A stretch of DNA of 18,793 bases from Isohypsibius dastychi. Its lineage: Eukaryota > Tardigrada > Eutardigrada > Parachela > Isohypsibiidae. The notes beneath the pieces are model-generated. The model did not search any database, was not told where the DNA came from, and saw only the letters and a program-made list of their open reading frames with translations. The position numbers and the translations under genes were made by a program. Position 1 is the first letter of the stretch, and the number at the start of each line of letters is the position of its first letter. Shown here in pieces: positions 7,152-16,425 of the stretch. The DNA is taken from assembly GCA_034696485.1 (NCBI GenBank), contig JAQIWT010000517.1, positions 1 through 18,793 on the forward strand, read 5' to 3'.

Positions 7152-10100
7152 GTGCAATCGCCTCCTCCGAGGTAAAACAGCGTCTTCATGAATTTGTCCT
7201 CCAGAAAAAGCAACGTGAGATGAGTAATGGATTGATCCAGTCTCCAACTTCACCGAATAATCGCGCAGAATGGTGAGCATTACCATCGCGTTGACCCCAC
7301 TTCTCGGAACCAAACATATCATTTGAACAAAAACATATCATTCGCACATTTGAATCAGTTGAGTGTCCCTTCTGTTTTTCCAGGCAAGGGACATACGACA
7401 CCAATGTATCGCCTCCAGTGGCACCCTTGATGCACCGTGTCGTAAGAGAAGACTTTCCACTTCGGAAAACAGGTGAACTTAACCCATTCCAAAACTGTGT
7501 CGAAAATGTCTAGAAGATGTTGTTAACCCGCATGGATTATTTGGTGTGAGAATGACTTACCCTGTCTTCCAGCCTCCGAACCCAACTTGAAAATCCGCTC
7601 TGCACTAAAACAACGTGTTCTCGAACGGCGCGTTAGCCCCCTAATGAAGCCAATTGACAAATTGACTCCGTCCTCATCCTCGCCTTCTCGCAGGGGCTCC
7701 CATAATCCAAGTACGCTTGCCAGCACCTGCTTTGCTTTGCCCGCTTCCGTATTTGTCAATGTATGCCACGCGATGACATTTCATGTTGCGCTTTCAAAAT
7801 ACCGTGACCTTTAGCACAAAGTGGTGACATTCTTATATATTCTGAACAGATGGATCATCCAGCAATTCCGATTCCGGCCCAGAATCACCTGGTGCACCAA
7901 CAAGCTCTGCTGGCGGGGCTTCGCATCATGGAAGCCTCTCATCTCTGACCGGGAGCGAAGTAAGTATTGCTTAAATACATCTTGATTGGTTGATCACTTG
8001 ATTGATTTATAGTTCAACGGTCAGTCGCCATTCCGCTTTACAATGTCGAACATGCCGACCTTTTCCGAGCTCAGTCTTTTCCCATCCATTCCGACCTTGC
8101 CAAGTATCACTCAGGGACGACCAATGTTGAGCTCTGAAATGGCTCATGCCGATTTGCAAATGAGAATGAATGCCGCAGCAGCTCGACTACCCATGACCTT
8201 CGGGATGGGTGGAATGTACGGGATGCCAGGCATGCTCTCACCTAGTAAGTTGATATTAACAGGCTAATATGTCTTTAAATAAATAGGTGTTCCCCGTTGT
8301 TTTCTTTCTTGCTGTCTCGGAATTTCAAAGCGTGCATTTTAGTTCTCGACAACGAGTACGTCCATAACAGTCCTTCCGATATCCACCAGCAAATGAAGCT
8401 CCTAGAGCAGCAAGCTCATGCCTTCATTCCCGGTGCATATCCAACCTTGAATCGACCCGGTCATGTCCCCCTAACCGATGCCCAAGTGGCCCAAGCCCGC
8501 CTCAATCGCACGACACCCCGGCCTCTCAGCCGGACACATTCAGCACCCTTGCCACTCGGCCATCCACTCCTCCAAGCTCAGAATCTTCTCATGCAGCAAC
8601 CAGAATACAAGCAGCTCTTAGAGCAGCACCAACACAACCTCCTCAAACAGCATATCCGACAAACCGTCCTCAGTCGTGCTACCAGCAAGAACCAAGTCAC
8701 CGAAGTGGCTGAAGAAACCGATGAGGGGGTCGGTGAGGGTATGGATCAAAGCTGCGATAAAAATGATGCGGTTGATCTCAGCCATAAAGAGCAGGACCGC
8801 CTACCGGATCTAAAGCGAGACTCCAAGGGCGAACTTATCCGTGAGCATAGAAGACACAGTCCACGACCTCTAGCCAGAGCATTCTCTAGTCCCCTGGTTC
8901 TCAACGCCATCACACGGCAAGCCACGCCACCACGACCTGGCTGTGCAACAGGTAGCATATTTTCTGAGAAGCTCTGATGGAATGGATTTCTAACAAAGTT
9001 GTTATCTAGGCATTGTATATGATCCAGTGATGCTGAAGCACCAGTGTATCTGCGGTGACAACTCTGTCCATCCTGAGCACAGTGGCCGGCTGCAGAGTAT
9101 ATTTGCCCGGCTACAGGAAAGTGGACTGCTGGCTCGGTGCGAGCGGCTAAGATCTCGCAAGGCCACGCTTGAAGAAATTCAAACTTGCCACTCAGAAGCG
9201 TATACTATGCTATTCGGCTCCAATCCGACCAATCGCTCTCGTCTCGACCAAAGCAAACTTGGTACGCATTTGGTAGCTTTCTCATCAGAACCCAGGCTAC
9301 GGGATTGGGGCTGATCATTCATGTTTTTTCTCCAGCTGATCTCCCCCTGAAAAGCTTCGTGCTTCTACCCTGCGGAGGAGTTGGTGTGGACTCCGATACC
9401 ACTTGGAATGAGCTACATACGGCAAGTGCAGCTAGGATGGCAGTTGGTTGTGTCATTGAACTCGTATTCCGGATAGCAACTGGCGAAATCAGAGTGGGTT
9501 TGCAGTTCACTTCTCAAATTTGAAAGGTTAACCAGATCTTTATTTCAGAACGGTTTTGCCATTGTCCGGCCACCAGGTCATCACGCAGAACATCAGCTTG
9601 CTATGTGAGCGCAAAGCTAGCAGTTTGGTCTGGTTTGAAAATTCATGATTATGGTTCTCCAGGGGGTTCTGTTTTTTCAACTCGATTGCGATCGCCACAA
9701 AGCTCGCCCGCCAAAGACTTCATATTCAGCGTATCCTCATAGTCGATCTCGACGTCCATCACGGCAATGGCACTCAGCAAATATTCTACGAAGACGCCAA
9801 CGTCCTATACATTTCCATCCACCGGCATGACAACGGTAATTTCTTCCCGGGCACAGGATCACCAGAAGAAGTCGGGGCAGAGGCTGGTGTGGGCTTCAAT
9901 GTCAATGTGGCGTTGTCTGGCGGCTTGAATCCACCTATGGGCGACGTTGAATATCTTGCCGCATTCCGTACGGTCATTATGCCGATCGCCGAAGACTTCT
10001 CACCGGATCTGGTCATGGTGTCAGCTGGGTTTGATGCCGCAGCCGGGCATGCACCCCCGCTAGGAGGCTATGAAGTCAGCGCTGCTTGTAAGTCCTGATC

Positions 10101-10691
10101 ACCTACCGCATATACATTTTCAATGTCAACTGAACACTCGCACTTTGTGAATTCGTGCGTATTCAGTTATTGTACATACTTACACTCTTTTGATTGTTTG
10201 ACTGTTTGATTGATTTGATTAATAATGACGAAGTAGTAACGGTTTTGTTCTTAGGTTTTGGACACATGACTCGACTATTGAGCACTTTAGCTGGGGGAAA
10301 GATGGCGATGGTTCTGGAAGGAGGCTACGATTTGGCATCCATCTGTGACTCGGCTGAAGAGAGCGTGAGGGCGTTATTGGGACAGCCAGCTAGTCCACTC
10401 AGCGAATCCATCTTGCTGGGCAAACCAAATGCCAACTGCGTTGTCAGTCTCGAAGAGGTCGTCAAAGTGCAAAGTTAGTGAGCTCTTATTAAGTAGATTT
10501 TAACTGTCAACTATATGTTATTTGTAGTGAAATACTGGCCATGCTTAAAGCGAACAGCTGGTACAATCGGATGGTCACTTTATGAAGCGCAACAAGGTGA
10601 TCGGCCGTCGCAGCCAGAATTCCCCGTTCGAGCAATGGCCTCATTGTCTGTGGACCATGATGATGCGATGGATCAGGATAAGCCGTCATGA
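7152..10691 (+). CDS. Class IIa histone deacetylase (HDAC4/5/7/9 family), 5' end not identified
   Basis: Twelve exons join in phase: 7152-7272, 7384-7472, 7573-7710, 7850-7959, 8013-8244, 8343-8951, 9010-9261, 9336-9493, 9549-9604, 9663-10087, 10255-10473 and 10528-10691 (TGA). They give 856 residues. In order: an N-terminal MEF2-binding helix ([16 protein letters not shown], about residues 4-19); three 14-3-3/kinase sites, RKTASEPNLK (~70), [10 protein letters not shown] (~290) and [10 protein letters not shown] (~410); then the catalytic domain from about 433. The class IIa structural zinc site is intact ([14 protein letters not shown] and [11 protein letters not shown]). So are the catalytic [19 protein letters not shown] and SAGFDA elements. 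The catalytic position in LEGGYDL is Tyr, whereas vertebrate class IIa enzymes have His. MASLSV near the C-terminus matches the nuclear export region. The family shuttles between nucleus and cytoplasm and represses MEF2 targets. The first codon is split (phase 1), so at least one upstream exon, including any Gln-rich N-terminus, is missing from this model. Confidence 0.95.
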
Positions 10692-12419
10692 GCACCGTCT
10701 CCAGAGTTTGAGCAAAAAATATAATTCCGGTTTCAATGTTGGCGTTTTCAAAAGATGAATGTGGGTGTATATATATTACGAAGAGTTACCAGTATTATTT
10801 TTTCACATCTCGAGCACCGTATCAGCTTCAGAATTCACTCTTTCATTTATCCACGAAGCACACTGATTTTGTTCAGAGTTATTGAGACGTATTCAGAGTA
10901 AAATACGGAGGTGTAAAAAATTGTGTCACTCAATGGTGTTTTTGTTTGATAATTACTGGAAACGCACGCGAATCGCATTAATTTCTGATGAGAATTTTCA
11001 GCTCGGATATCTTATTCTCAGCCCCATTGTATTTGAAATGGAAAACATGCTCAAATGGACGCTTTTAACGACGGGGAATGGAGGAATCGATAAGAATGGT
11101 ATTATTTAATGACATTGTTGCACTTATTTCCTCCTGTGATTTCTGGCATTTAATGCACCCTTCTGAATATTCTGATTTGTTTTCTTCGAGCCTCTACAAA
11201 AAAAACACATTTTCAATTACATGAAGTATCAGTTTGCGCATCTCTCTCAACGTGGCTGATTCCACAGGTCCAGGTAAGACGCGAGTGTAAACTTAAATGT
11301 ATATAAAACAAACGTGAGTGATCGATCAGATCACGATGTTATTTCGAAAAAAGCAGTCGTTAGTACAGCGGAATTTTATGAAATGTCATCAATAGCCTAA
11401 CTGTAAAACAATATTTTAATGTAAGATGACTCTTGAATAGTGTAGAATCAAACTGGCTGTTCGTTCAGTGAAGTATAATGAAAGCCATTTTGACAATCAC
11501 ATCTTTCGCGTGAAGCTTAATTGGAATTTGAGAGGTTTGTTCCGTTCCATGGACATGTGACTTTTCAAGAACGCTAGTTCTTGTGAGAAGCCCAATTATC
11601 AAAAATATCCCGTGTATTACATCATAACAAATCGGAAATGACTCGCTAACAGGAACAAACAATCATCGTCGTGCGTTCGTCCCGTGACTCAAGCCCGTCT
11701 TTGTAATTGCAATGCCATAAAAAAGACGTTCAATTCTAAAGTTAAACTCTCGCCTTGCTCTTTTCAAACTTAAAGCTAAATCTTTCACTGGATTTCCCTG
11801 GGGATCTATACGAAAAAGATTCAAGGTGAGTGAGATAAAAATAACATTCGTTGAGGAATAGCTAACCTTCTCCAAAACAACCAAAAAACCATTTTCAGAC
11901 AGTTTTCGGGTAGATCAGGCTCAGAGCTCTAGTACTTGATTGATTTCTTCTGTTCGGTGTCGCATAGGAAAGGTCAAACCTGACCAAATCAGCCAACTTC
12001 ATCTACTCGTTGCTCATTGGCTTCTTAACATTAACGCTTTTCTTTTGCCTTACCCAACTAGTGCACATCTGAAAACCTTCTGTCCAAAAATTAAACATGA
12101 CCTTTCTGGCAACAATTCGTTCGCCCAGCGGGTTCCAAGAGAACAAAACATCGCATGTGCCATTGTTATTTCTCTTGCCGGTAAGGTGAAACCGTTTTGT
12201 ATTAGATAAAATGGCATGAACTCCCATGCCGGTTGACATTTTGTACCGGAGACGCTCTGTGACAAAAACTGATGATGTGTATTGTCAGGCTTTGACAAAA
12301 AAAAGATACTGATAGAATACTATGTCGTTCACCCTTTTAGCAGACGAGAAACCCACCAGGGACCAAAACCCACATTAGCAAGTCTCACTTATCCCGATCA
12401 GCCCTCACATTTTCAGACA
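10692..12419. other. Intergenic region, no recognised gene
   Basis: This is the HDAC 3' flank and the gap up to the first receptor. No canonical AATAAA appears soon after the HDAC stop, though an aatata variant lies at about 10718. An isolated TATATAAAA is at 11300-11308, followed by a gatcgatc palindrome. The ORFs here (for example 10882-11109 on + and 11884-11663 on -) show no family resemblance or matching splice structure. Confidence 0.5.
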
Positions 12420-12563
12420 ATGGAAAAGCATAAAAAATTAGATCAGCTGAGTGATATTGTCCCAGCATACTCTGCGGGTGGGCAGAGTAGTACCAAGAAA
12501 TGTTGTTGTTATTATTCAGGAAGCACTAGACTGCTGAATCTTCAAAAACCAAGATCACATTAG
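12420..12563 (+). CDS. Small ORF / possible uORF upstream of receptor 1
   Basis: An ATG directly after a good acceptor-like sequence (cacattttcag, 12407-12417) opens a 47-codon frame, MEKHKKLDQLSDIVPAYSAG and onward, including a CCCYY cluster and ending in TAG. It closes 45 bp before the receptor ATG at 12609. It has no signal peptide and no known family. It is either an upstream ORF in the receptor leader or chance. Confidence 0.25.
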   Translation: MEKHKKLDQLSDIVPAYSAGGQSSTKKCCCYYSGSTRLLNLQKPRSH

Positions 12564-12608
12564 GATCTTCGATTCGTCAGTGCTTTCTGGAAACAGCAAG
12601 CAATAAAG

Positions 12609-14727
12609 ATGTCTTCTTCGTCAGCTATGGTCAATGCGAGCCTATCAGCTGTTGTCAACTCGACTGATAACTCATCAGCAGTAAGCCAAGTGGCTGAATC
12701 ACAGTTCCGACTACGATTCGGACTCTCACTAACCTGCTGTGCTTCGGGAACATTCTTCGCCATTGCGCTGTTGATTTTCCTCATCCGCGAAAAGCTCCTG
12801 CGTTCGAGCTGTACCATCTTGATCAGCCACTTACTAGTTGTGGAGACTCTCATCTATTTATTGCTGCCAGTTCAGCTTTTTATCCAGCTGCTTGCACCGT
12901 ACCGAATTCCCGGGTCAAATGAATGCTTCATCCCGCTCTTTTTTCTCAACACTCTCATGTACATTGAAAGCTCCTGTCATCTCATGCTGGCTATCAACCG
13001 ATTTTGCGCCATCATCTTCCCACAGTTCTACCGAATCTACTTCACGAAGAAGATTGGTAAATACAAGCCGATTGATAATCAAGTTTTGTGAAGCACTCAT
13101 TTCTCAAACACTAGCTCACCCGCTCGGACGAAATCTTGATGCTCAATAAATAAACTCTTTTACTGATTTTCATGGGGTGACCTTTTTGTCCACCCCGCCC
13201 AAGCGGATGGACTATTAATCACACAGCGACAGTGCTCGCACTAAAGGACTTCTTAAAAGTTACCCGAAAAGTTACATCTGATTGGCTCCACTTTGACTAT
13301 AAAATCCCTGATTGGTCAAAATCGTCCATAGCCACACCCTCCAGTTGCAAATTCCTAACTATTGTAACTTTTTGAGAGTTACGAGTTACAAAGTTACAAA
13401 TGACGTCATGACGGTACATACGTAGAGTTATGTCCGTACGTACCAAAAATGACGTACGTACTCAAAATTACGTACGCACACGAAGTAACGTGCGTGCGTA
13501 CCCGAGATGACGTACGTACACAAAATTACGTGCGTACGTACCAAAAATGACGTACGTACCAAAAATGACGTACGTACCCAAAATGACGAAAGTGCTCAAA
13601 ATTACGTGCGTTTGGACCCAAAATGATGTACGTACTCAAAATTACGTACGTGCTCAAAATTACGTACGTATACTAAAATACGTGCGTACGTATCCAAGAT
13701 GACGTACGTTGCCGAAATTGCGTACGCACACAAAATTACGTGCGTACGTACGTCCTCAAAATGACAAATGTGTTTAAAATACGTATGTACAACCGGATTT
13801 GATAAAAATAAGTGGGAGAAAGATTACCGGGTGTGCCAGAGAAGACACTATTTCTAATCTTTTCGGGTTTCATTCCAGAGTATATTCCACGGTGTTTGGG
13901 GTGGACATGATATCAGAGCTTAGCTCTGATATAAAAAATCTACTGATTTTTGCTGGAATATTTTATAGGAGTGGGCATGATCGCGCTGACATTCGTCGCT
14001 CCGCTCGCCATTAACATCCCCGCTTGGTTTAACTATCCTGGACCACGATGGAACATCAAAGCTCGAGTGTGTGTTTTCACTTCTCAGAAAACACTGATGC
14101 AGATCCAGAGTGCAGTCGGCATCTACGTGCCCTTCGTAGCATCATTCCTTCTGTACTCGATCATTTGTCTCAAACTAGCAATGCAGAAAAGCAACTTGGG
14201 CGGCCGGGTTGATGCGTCGGGGAAAACGGAAGACCAGAGCGCAAAGATCCAGAAACGACGATTCAAAATAACTCAAGGACTATTCGCGACGGCCATTTTT
14301 CATTTGGCTTGCTTCATTCCCCAGGCCGTTATTCTTGCACTTGCACTAGGTAAACGACTCAGTCTATTCTTTCTCTAGATGGACAGGACAATCCCTTACT
14401 TTCAGACCTTAAAGAGCCATGGCTAGCACAGATCACCCGAACACTCATCATATTTGGTTATTCGTCCACTCCGGTGAGCCGACCTCCTGAGGGCGTTAAC
14501 CTTTTTACAACTTTGCCATTTTTCAGATTATACTCGTTCTGATGAATTCGGAATATCGAAGGGGTATTACCAAGTTGCTATGTTGCTTCACGAGTGGACA
14601 GCCAATGGCTACCCATCAACACCAGACCTTGAGTAACAGCTTGCAGAAAGAGCAGACGACTGTGTTGGTCCGCGTCAGCCCAGCTCCCCCTGAAAGACCT
14701 ATTCCACTCCACCATTTCAATGCGTAA
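12609..14727 (+). CDS. Rhodopsin-like 7TM receptor, paralogue 1
   Basis: Exons 12609-13056, 13969-14349, 14406-14473 and 14527-14727 join in phase into 365 residues. The N-terminus has several N-glycosylation sequons (NAS, NST, NSS). TM1 is near residues 37-58, TM2 68-95, TM3 106-134, TM4 152-170, TM5 200-220, TM6 250-277 and TM7 287-310. The usual disulfide pair is present (NECF before TM3, RVCVF in loop 2). The DRY position is NRF (LAINRFCAII) and the NPxxY position is TPIIL, followed by MNSEYRR. It is a class A-like orphan receptor; ligand and coupling cannot be told. Intron 1 is 912 bp and carries a tandem repeat. The 56-bp intron 14350-14405 is absent from paralogue 2. An alternative 3' end is possible if gtaagt at 14724 is used with a very short 37-bp intron, adding a YTPLDP... 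tail. I prefer the TAA at 14725-14727. Confidence 0.88.
13145..13150 (+). terminator. Intronic polyadenylation signal candidate
   Basis: AATAAA (followed by another TAAA) lies 89 bp inside intron 1 of receptor 1 and 54 bp after the stop codon (13089-13091) that ends the frame if the intron is retained. It is followed by a U-rich/GU-type tract (ctcttttactgattttcatggggtg). Confidence 0.3.
13401..13790. repeat. Degenerate ~18-bp tandem array in intron 1 of receptor 1
   Basis: About 18 units of an approximate consensus caaaatgacgtacgtac follow one another, with the variable parts being t(g/t)acg and the number of acgt/gcgt repeats (unit lengths about 17-24). The array opens with a full palindromic CRE, TGACGTCA, at 13401-13408, and TGACGTAC recurs in many units. 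Confidence 0.85.
13910..13932. repeat. 23-bp perfect palindrome near a 3' splice site
   Basis: ATATCAGAGCT-T-AGCTCTGATAT has 11-bp arms around one base. It ends 36 bp before the intron 1 acceptor (AG at 13967-13968) of receptor 1, which places it over the usual branch-point zone. Confidence 0.7.
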
Positions 14728-14852
14728 GTATTTGCTTTCTCGAGTCGCATAGTTTTGCAGCTACACGCCCCTTGATCCCACATGGTCGCTCGACGCTAGT
14801 CCGGGTGGTCTTCATTTTGCCGTGACTGTAGCTGTTGCTTCTACACAACGTT

Positions 14853-14858
14853 ATTAAA
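14853..14858 (+). terminator. Candidate polyadenylation signal for receptor 1
   Basis: ATTAAA, the commonest variant hexamer, lies 126 bp after the TAA of receptor 1. No AATAAA is nearer. Confidence 0.3.
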
Positions 14859-15220
14859 GTTCGGTCTGCAGTTTTCCGAACACTACATTTGTTCGCTTTC
14901 TACACTGAACAATATGCACTACAGTACATTATTGCCGCATCATGTTTTTTTCAAACAACCATCTGCGAGAAAAATACGATCACTCAAAAAGATATCACGG
15001 AATCACATGAAGATTGTTCTAAAATTCTCGCCGACAAAAAGATGAATGTAAACGTACATAGTAGTATGTAAAACAGAGGGAATTCTCACGTAGTGTATTC
15101 GTGTGGTGGATTCTTACGTGAGGTATAGTACCCTACACTCCGAATCATGTTTGTGTTACTTCGTTACATCAATGCGTGCTCCACACAAAAATGACTGTAA
15201 GGTTTGTCCCGGACGCAAAG
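14859..15220. other. Spacer, no recognised gene
   Basis: The + ORF at 14835-15071 shows no membrane pattern, motif or splice context that would support it. A short inverted pair, tctcacgta/ttacgtgag, spans 15084-15122. Confidence 0.5.
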
Positions 15221-15532
15221 TTAGAGAAACACAAGTTTTGAATGGTGTGATCTTCGCTGAGAAATTTGCAGTTTCGTTGCTAGCCATGGCCTTCCGCGAC
15301 TAGCCGCACGGAACTCAAATTTTGATTCACCAAACTTTCCGTTTCCAGAAGGTGCGAAGTTGCTGGCGACACAAAGAATTGCGAGAAATATAACTGAATC
15401 ATGTATCTGGCTGGACTTGAGCATATTCCCCTGATCAATTGGGTACCTGACCATTTGCTTGTTCCCATTTTGACACGTGTTCACGACAAAGACAAAGAGT
15501 AATGAAAACGAGACCAGCATCACATGCCACAT
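15221..15532 (-). CDS. Possible secreted protein ORF
   Basis: An ATG at 15532-15530 opens 103 codons beginning MWHVMLVSFSLLFVFVVNTC, a good signal-peptide profile. A second hydrophobic segment (SVIFLAILCVAS) is followed by a Gly/Phe/Arg-rich stretch (FGESKFEFRAASRGRPW) and RR near the end. No family is recognised. A second frame is open over part of the same DNA, so the true exon structure is uncertain. The protein might be a secreted peptide precursor, or only the first exon of a gene continuing to the left. Confidence 0.3.
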   Translation of the reverse strand: MWHVMLVSFSLLFVFVVNTCQNGNKQMVRYPIDQGNMLKSSQIHDSVIFLAILCVASNFAPSGNGKFGESKFEFRAASRGRPWLATKLQISQRRSHHSKLVFL

Positions 15533-15663
15533 CGTCGGATGTGACCTTTCGTTACTGGTAGTTGATGTGAGTGCATGCTCCTTCCCGTCTGCTTAACAAA
15601 TTATCTCCTACCGTACAAATGAGGTTTCACCGGTTACATATGGTAATAACGTGTCAATTCATG

Positions 15664-15925
15664 TTATTCAATAATAATATAGCCAAATCCCTCGATCCAC
15701 TCACAGATTTTACCAACGAATTTTGCGGATCCGGTCACGAGATATGATCTGCCAGCACCACATGTATTGAGACAGATATTCTTTCTGGTCATACATATTT
15801 CCGGGAAGTTACCGACCGACGATCTTTTCTTACGATGCAAAACAAACTGCGAACCATGTTTCTGAAGCTTTGTATCTTTTGTCCCAACTCCCAACCTTAC
15901 GTTGCGGCTCACACTCCCAGATGGG
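15664..15925 (-). CDS. Probable netrin/TIMP-like (NTR) domain exon
   Basis: From a plausible acceptor (accatcag, exon start 15925) the minus strand is open to TAA at 15666-15664. The core reads CGAGRSYLVTG, then a Gly-Lys spacer, then ICEWIEGF. This is the pattern of the NTR module in TIMPs and netrins: CG, then a Y-L-(V/I)-(T/A)-G strand, then C-x-(W/F/Y)-I-E-x-(W/F). The upstream part (KHGSQFVLHRKKRSS) fits the preceding strands. The family's N-terminal Cys-x-Cys and the signal peptide would lie on an earlier exon, which I could not find. NTR proteins are secreted and bind proteases or matrix. The exon may belong to a broken gene. Confidence 0.42.
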
Positions 15926-16190
15926 CTGATGGTTCGAGTTCAAAAAGTTGTTGACCTCAAATTTCGTGTCGTGACCTCAACCCCATCTCGGCCTCAGAGT
16001 TCTTCCGTGAGAGGCACAGATCTGTCAGAACATAAAATCAGTCTCATGGGAGCTGCACTTCTTTCTTGAACTCATTCAAATAGTTTTCCTTGTGATAATT
16101 AGAAAAACAAAAAGTTACAAAGGTCAGTTTCAAGTGAAACTGCGGCAGAAAAACGTGATCAAAAACTGTGACTATGTCATCCCGTGAGAG

Positions 16191-16221
16191 TATAAGACAA
16201 TCGGCTACGGATCCACTCAGT
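16191..16221 (+). promoter_or_regulatory. Core promoter of receptor 2 (TATA + initiator)
   Basis: TATAAG at 16191-16196 lies 28 bp before the A of TCAGT (16217-16221), the arthropod-type initiator. The spacing is canonical. The leader to the ATG at 16426 would be about 205 nt if unspliced. Confidence 0.6.
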
Positions 16222-16255
16222 ATTCAGTAAATAAGTAAGACACAACTGCACCCGT

Positions 16256-16336
16256 ATGCCACGCAGAAGAGTAATCAGGTTAATCAACTCAGCATCCGCG
16301 GAAAACGGATGTCAGTACAAAATGGGAATCTCTTAG
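16256..16336 (+). CDS. uORF in the receptor 2 leader
   Basis: The first ATG after the predicted start site opens 26 codons (MPRRRVIRLINSASAENGCQ and six more) and stops at TAG 16334-16336, 89 bp before the receptor ATG. If the leader is unspliced, ribosomes meet this first. A candidate 5' UTR intron (gtaaga at 16235 to ctgcag at 16404) would remove it. Confidence 0.35.
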   Translation: MPRRRVIRLINSASAENGCQYKMGIS

Positions 16337-16425
16337 CGCTTTTATAATTAACATTAGAGGATTCTCGTGAGAAATCCCCTTCTTCAATCGCGAAGCCTGC
16401 TGCAGATTGTGACTGTTAAAGTGCA

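Noticed and set aside
8746-8958. Minus ORF of 70 codons
   Set aside because: It is a shadow of the long HDAC exon 8343-8951.
10882-11109. 75-codon + ORF downstream of HDAC
   Set aside because: Composition is random-looking, it has no AUG-initiated family match and it sits in an AT-rich flank.
11663-11884. Minus ORF with a basic, exon-like stretch
   Set aside because: Candidate splice sites give an immediate stop when joined in phase, and no family is recognised.
13250-13400. MITE with gttac-type inverted ends in receptor 1 intron 1
   Set aside because: Only about 11 bp of agttaca/tgtaact pair convincingly; no target-site duplication is visible.
13401-13790. CRISPR-like array
   Set aside because: The units are ~18 bp, degenerate and without unique spacers, in a eukaryotic intron; this is a satellite-type tandem repeat.
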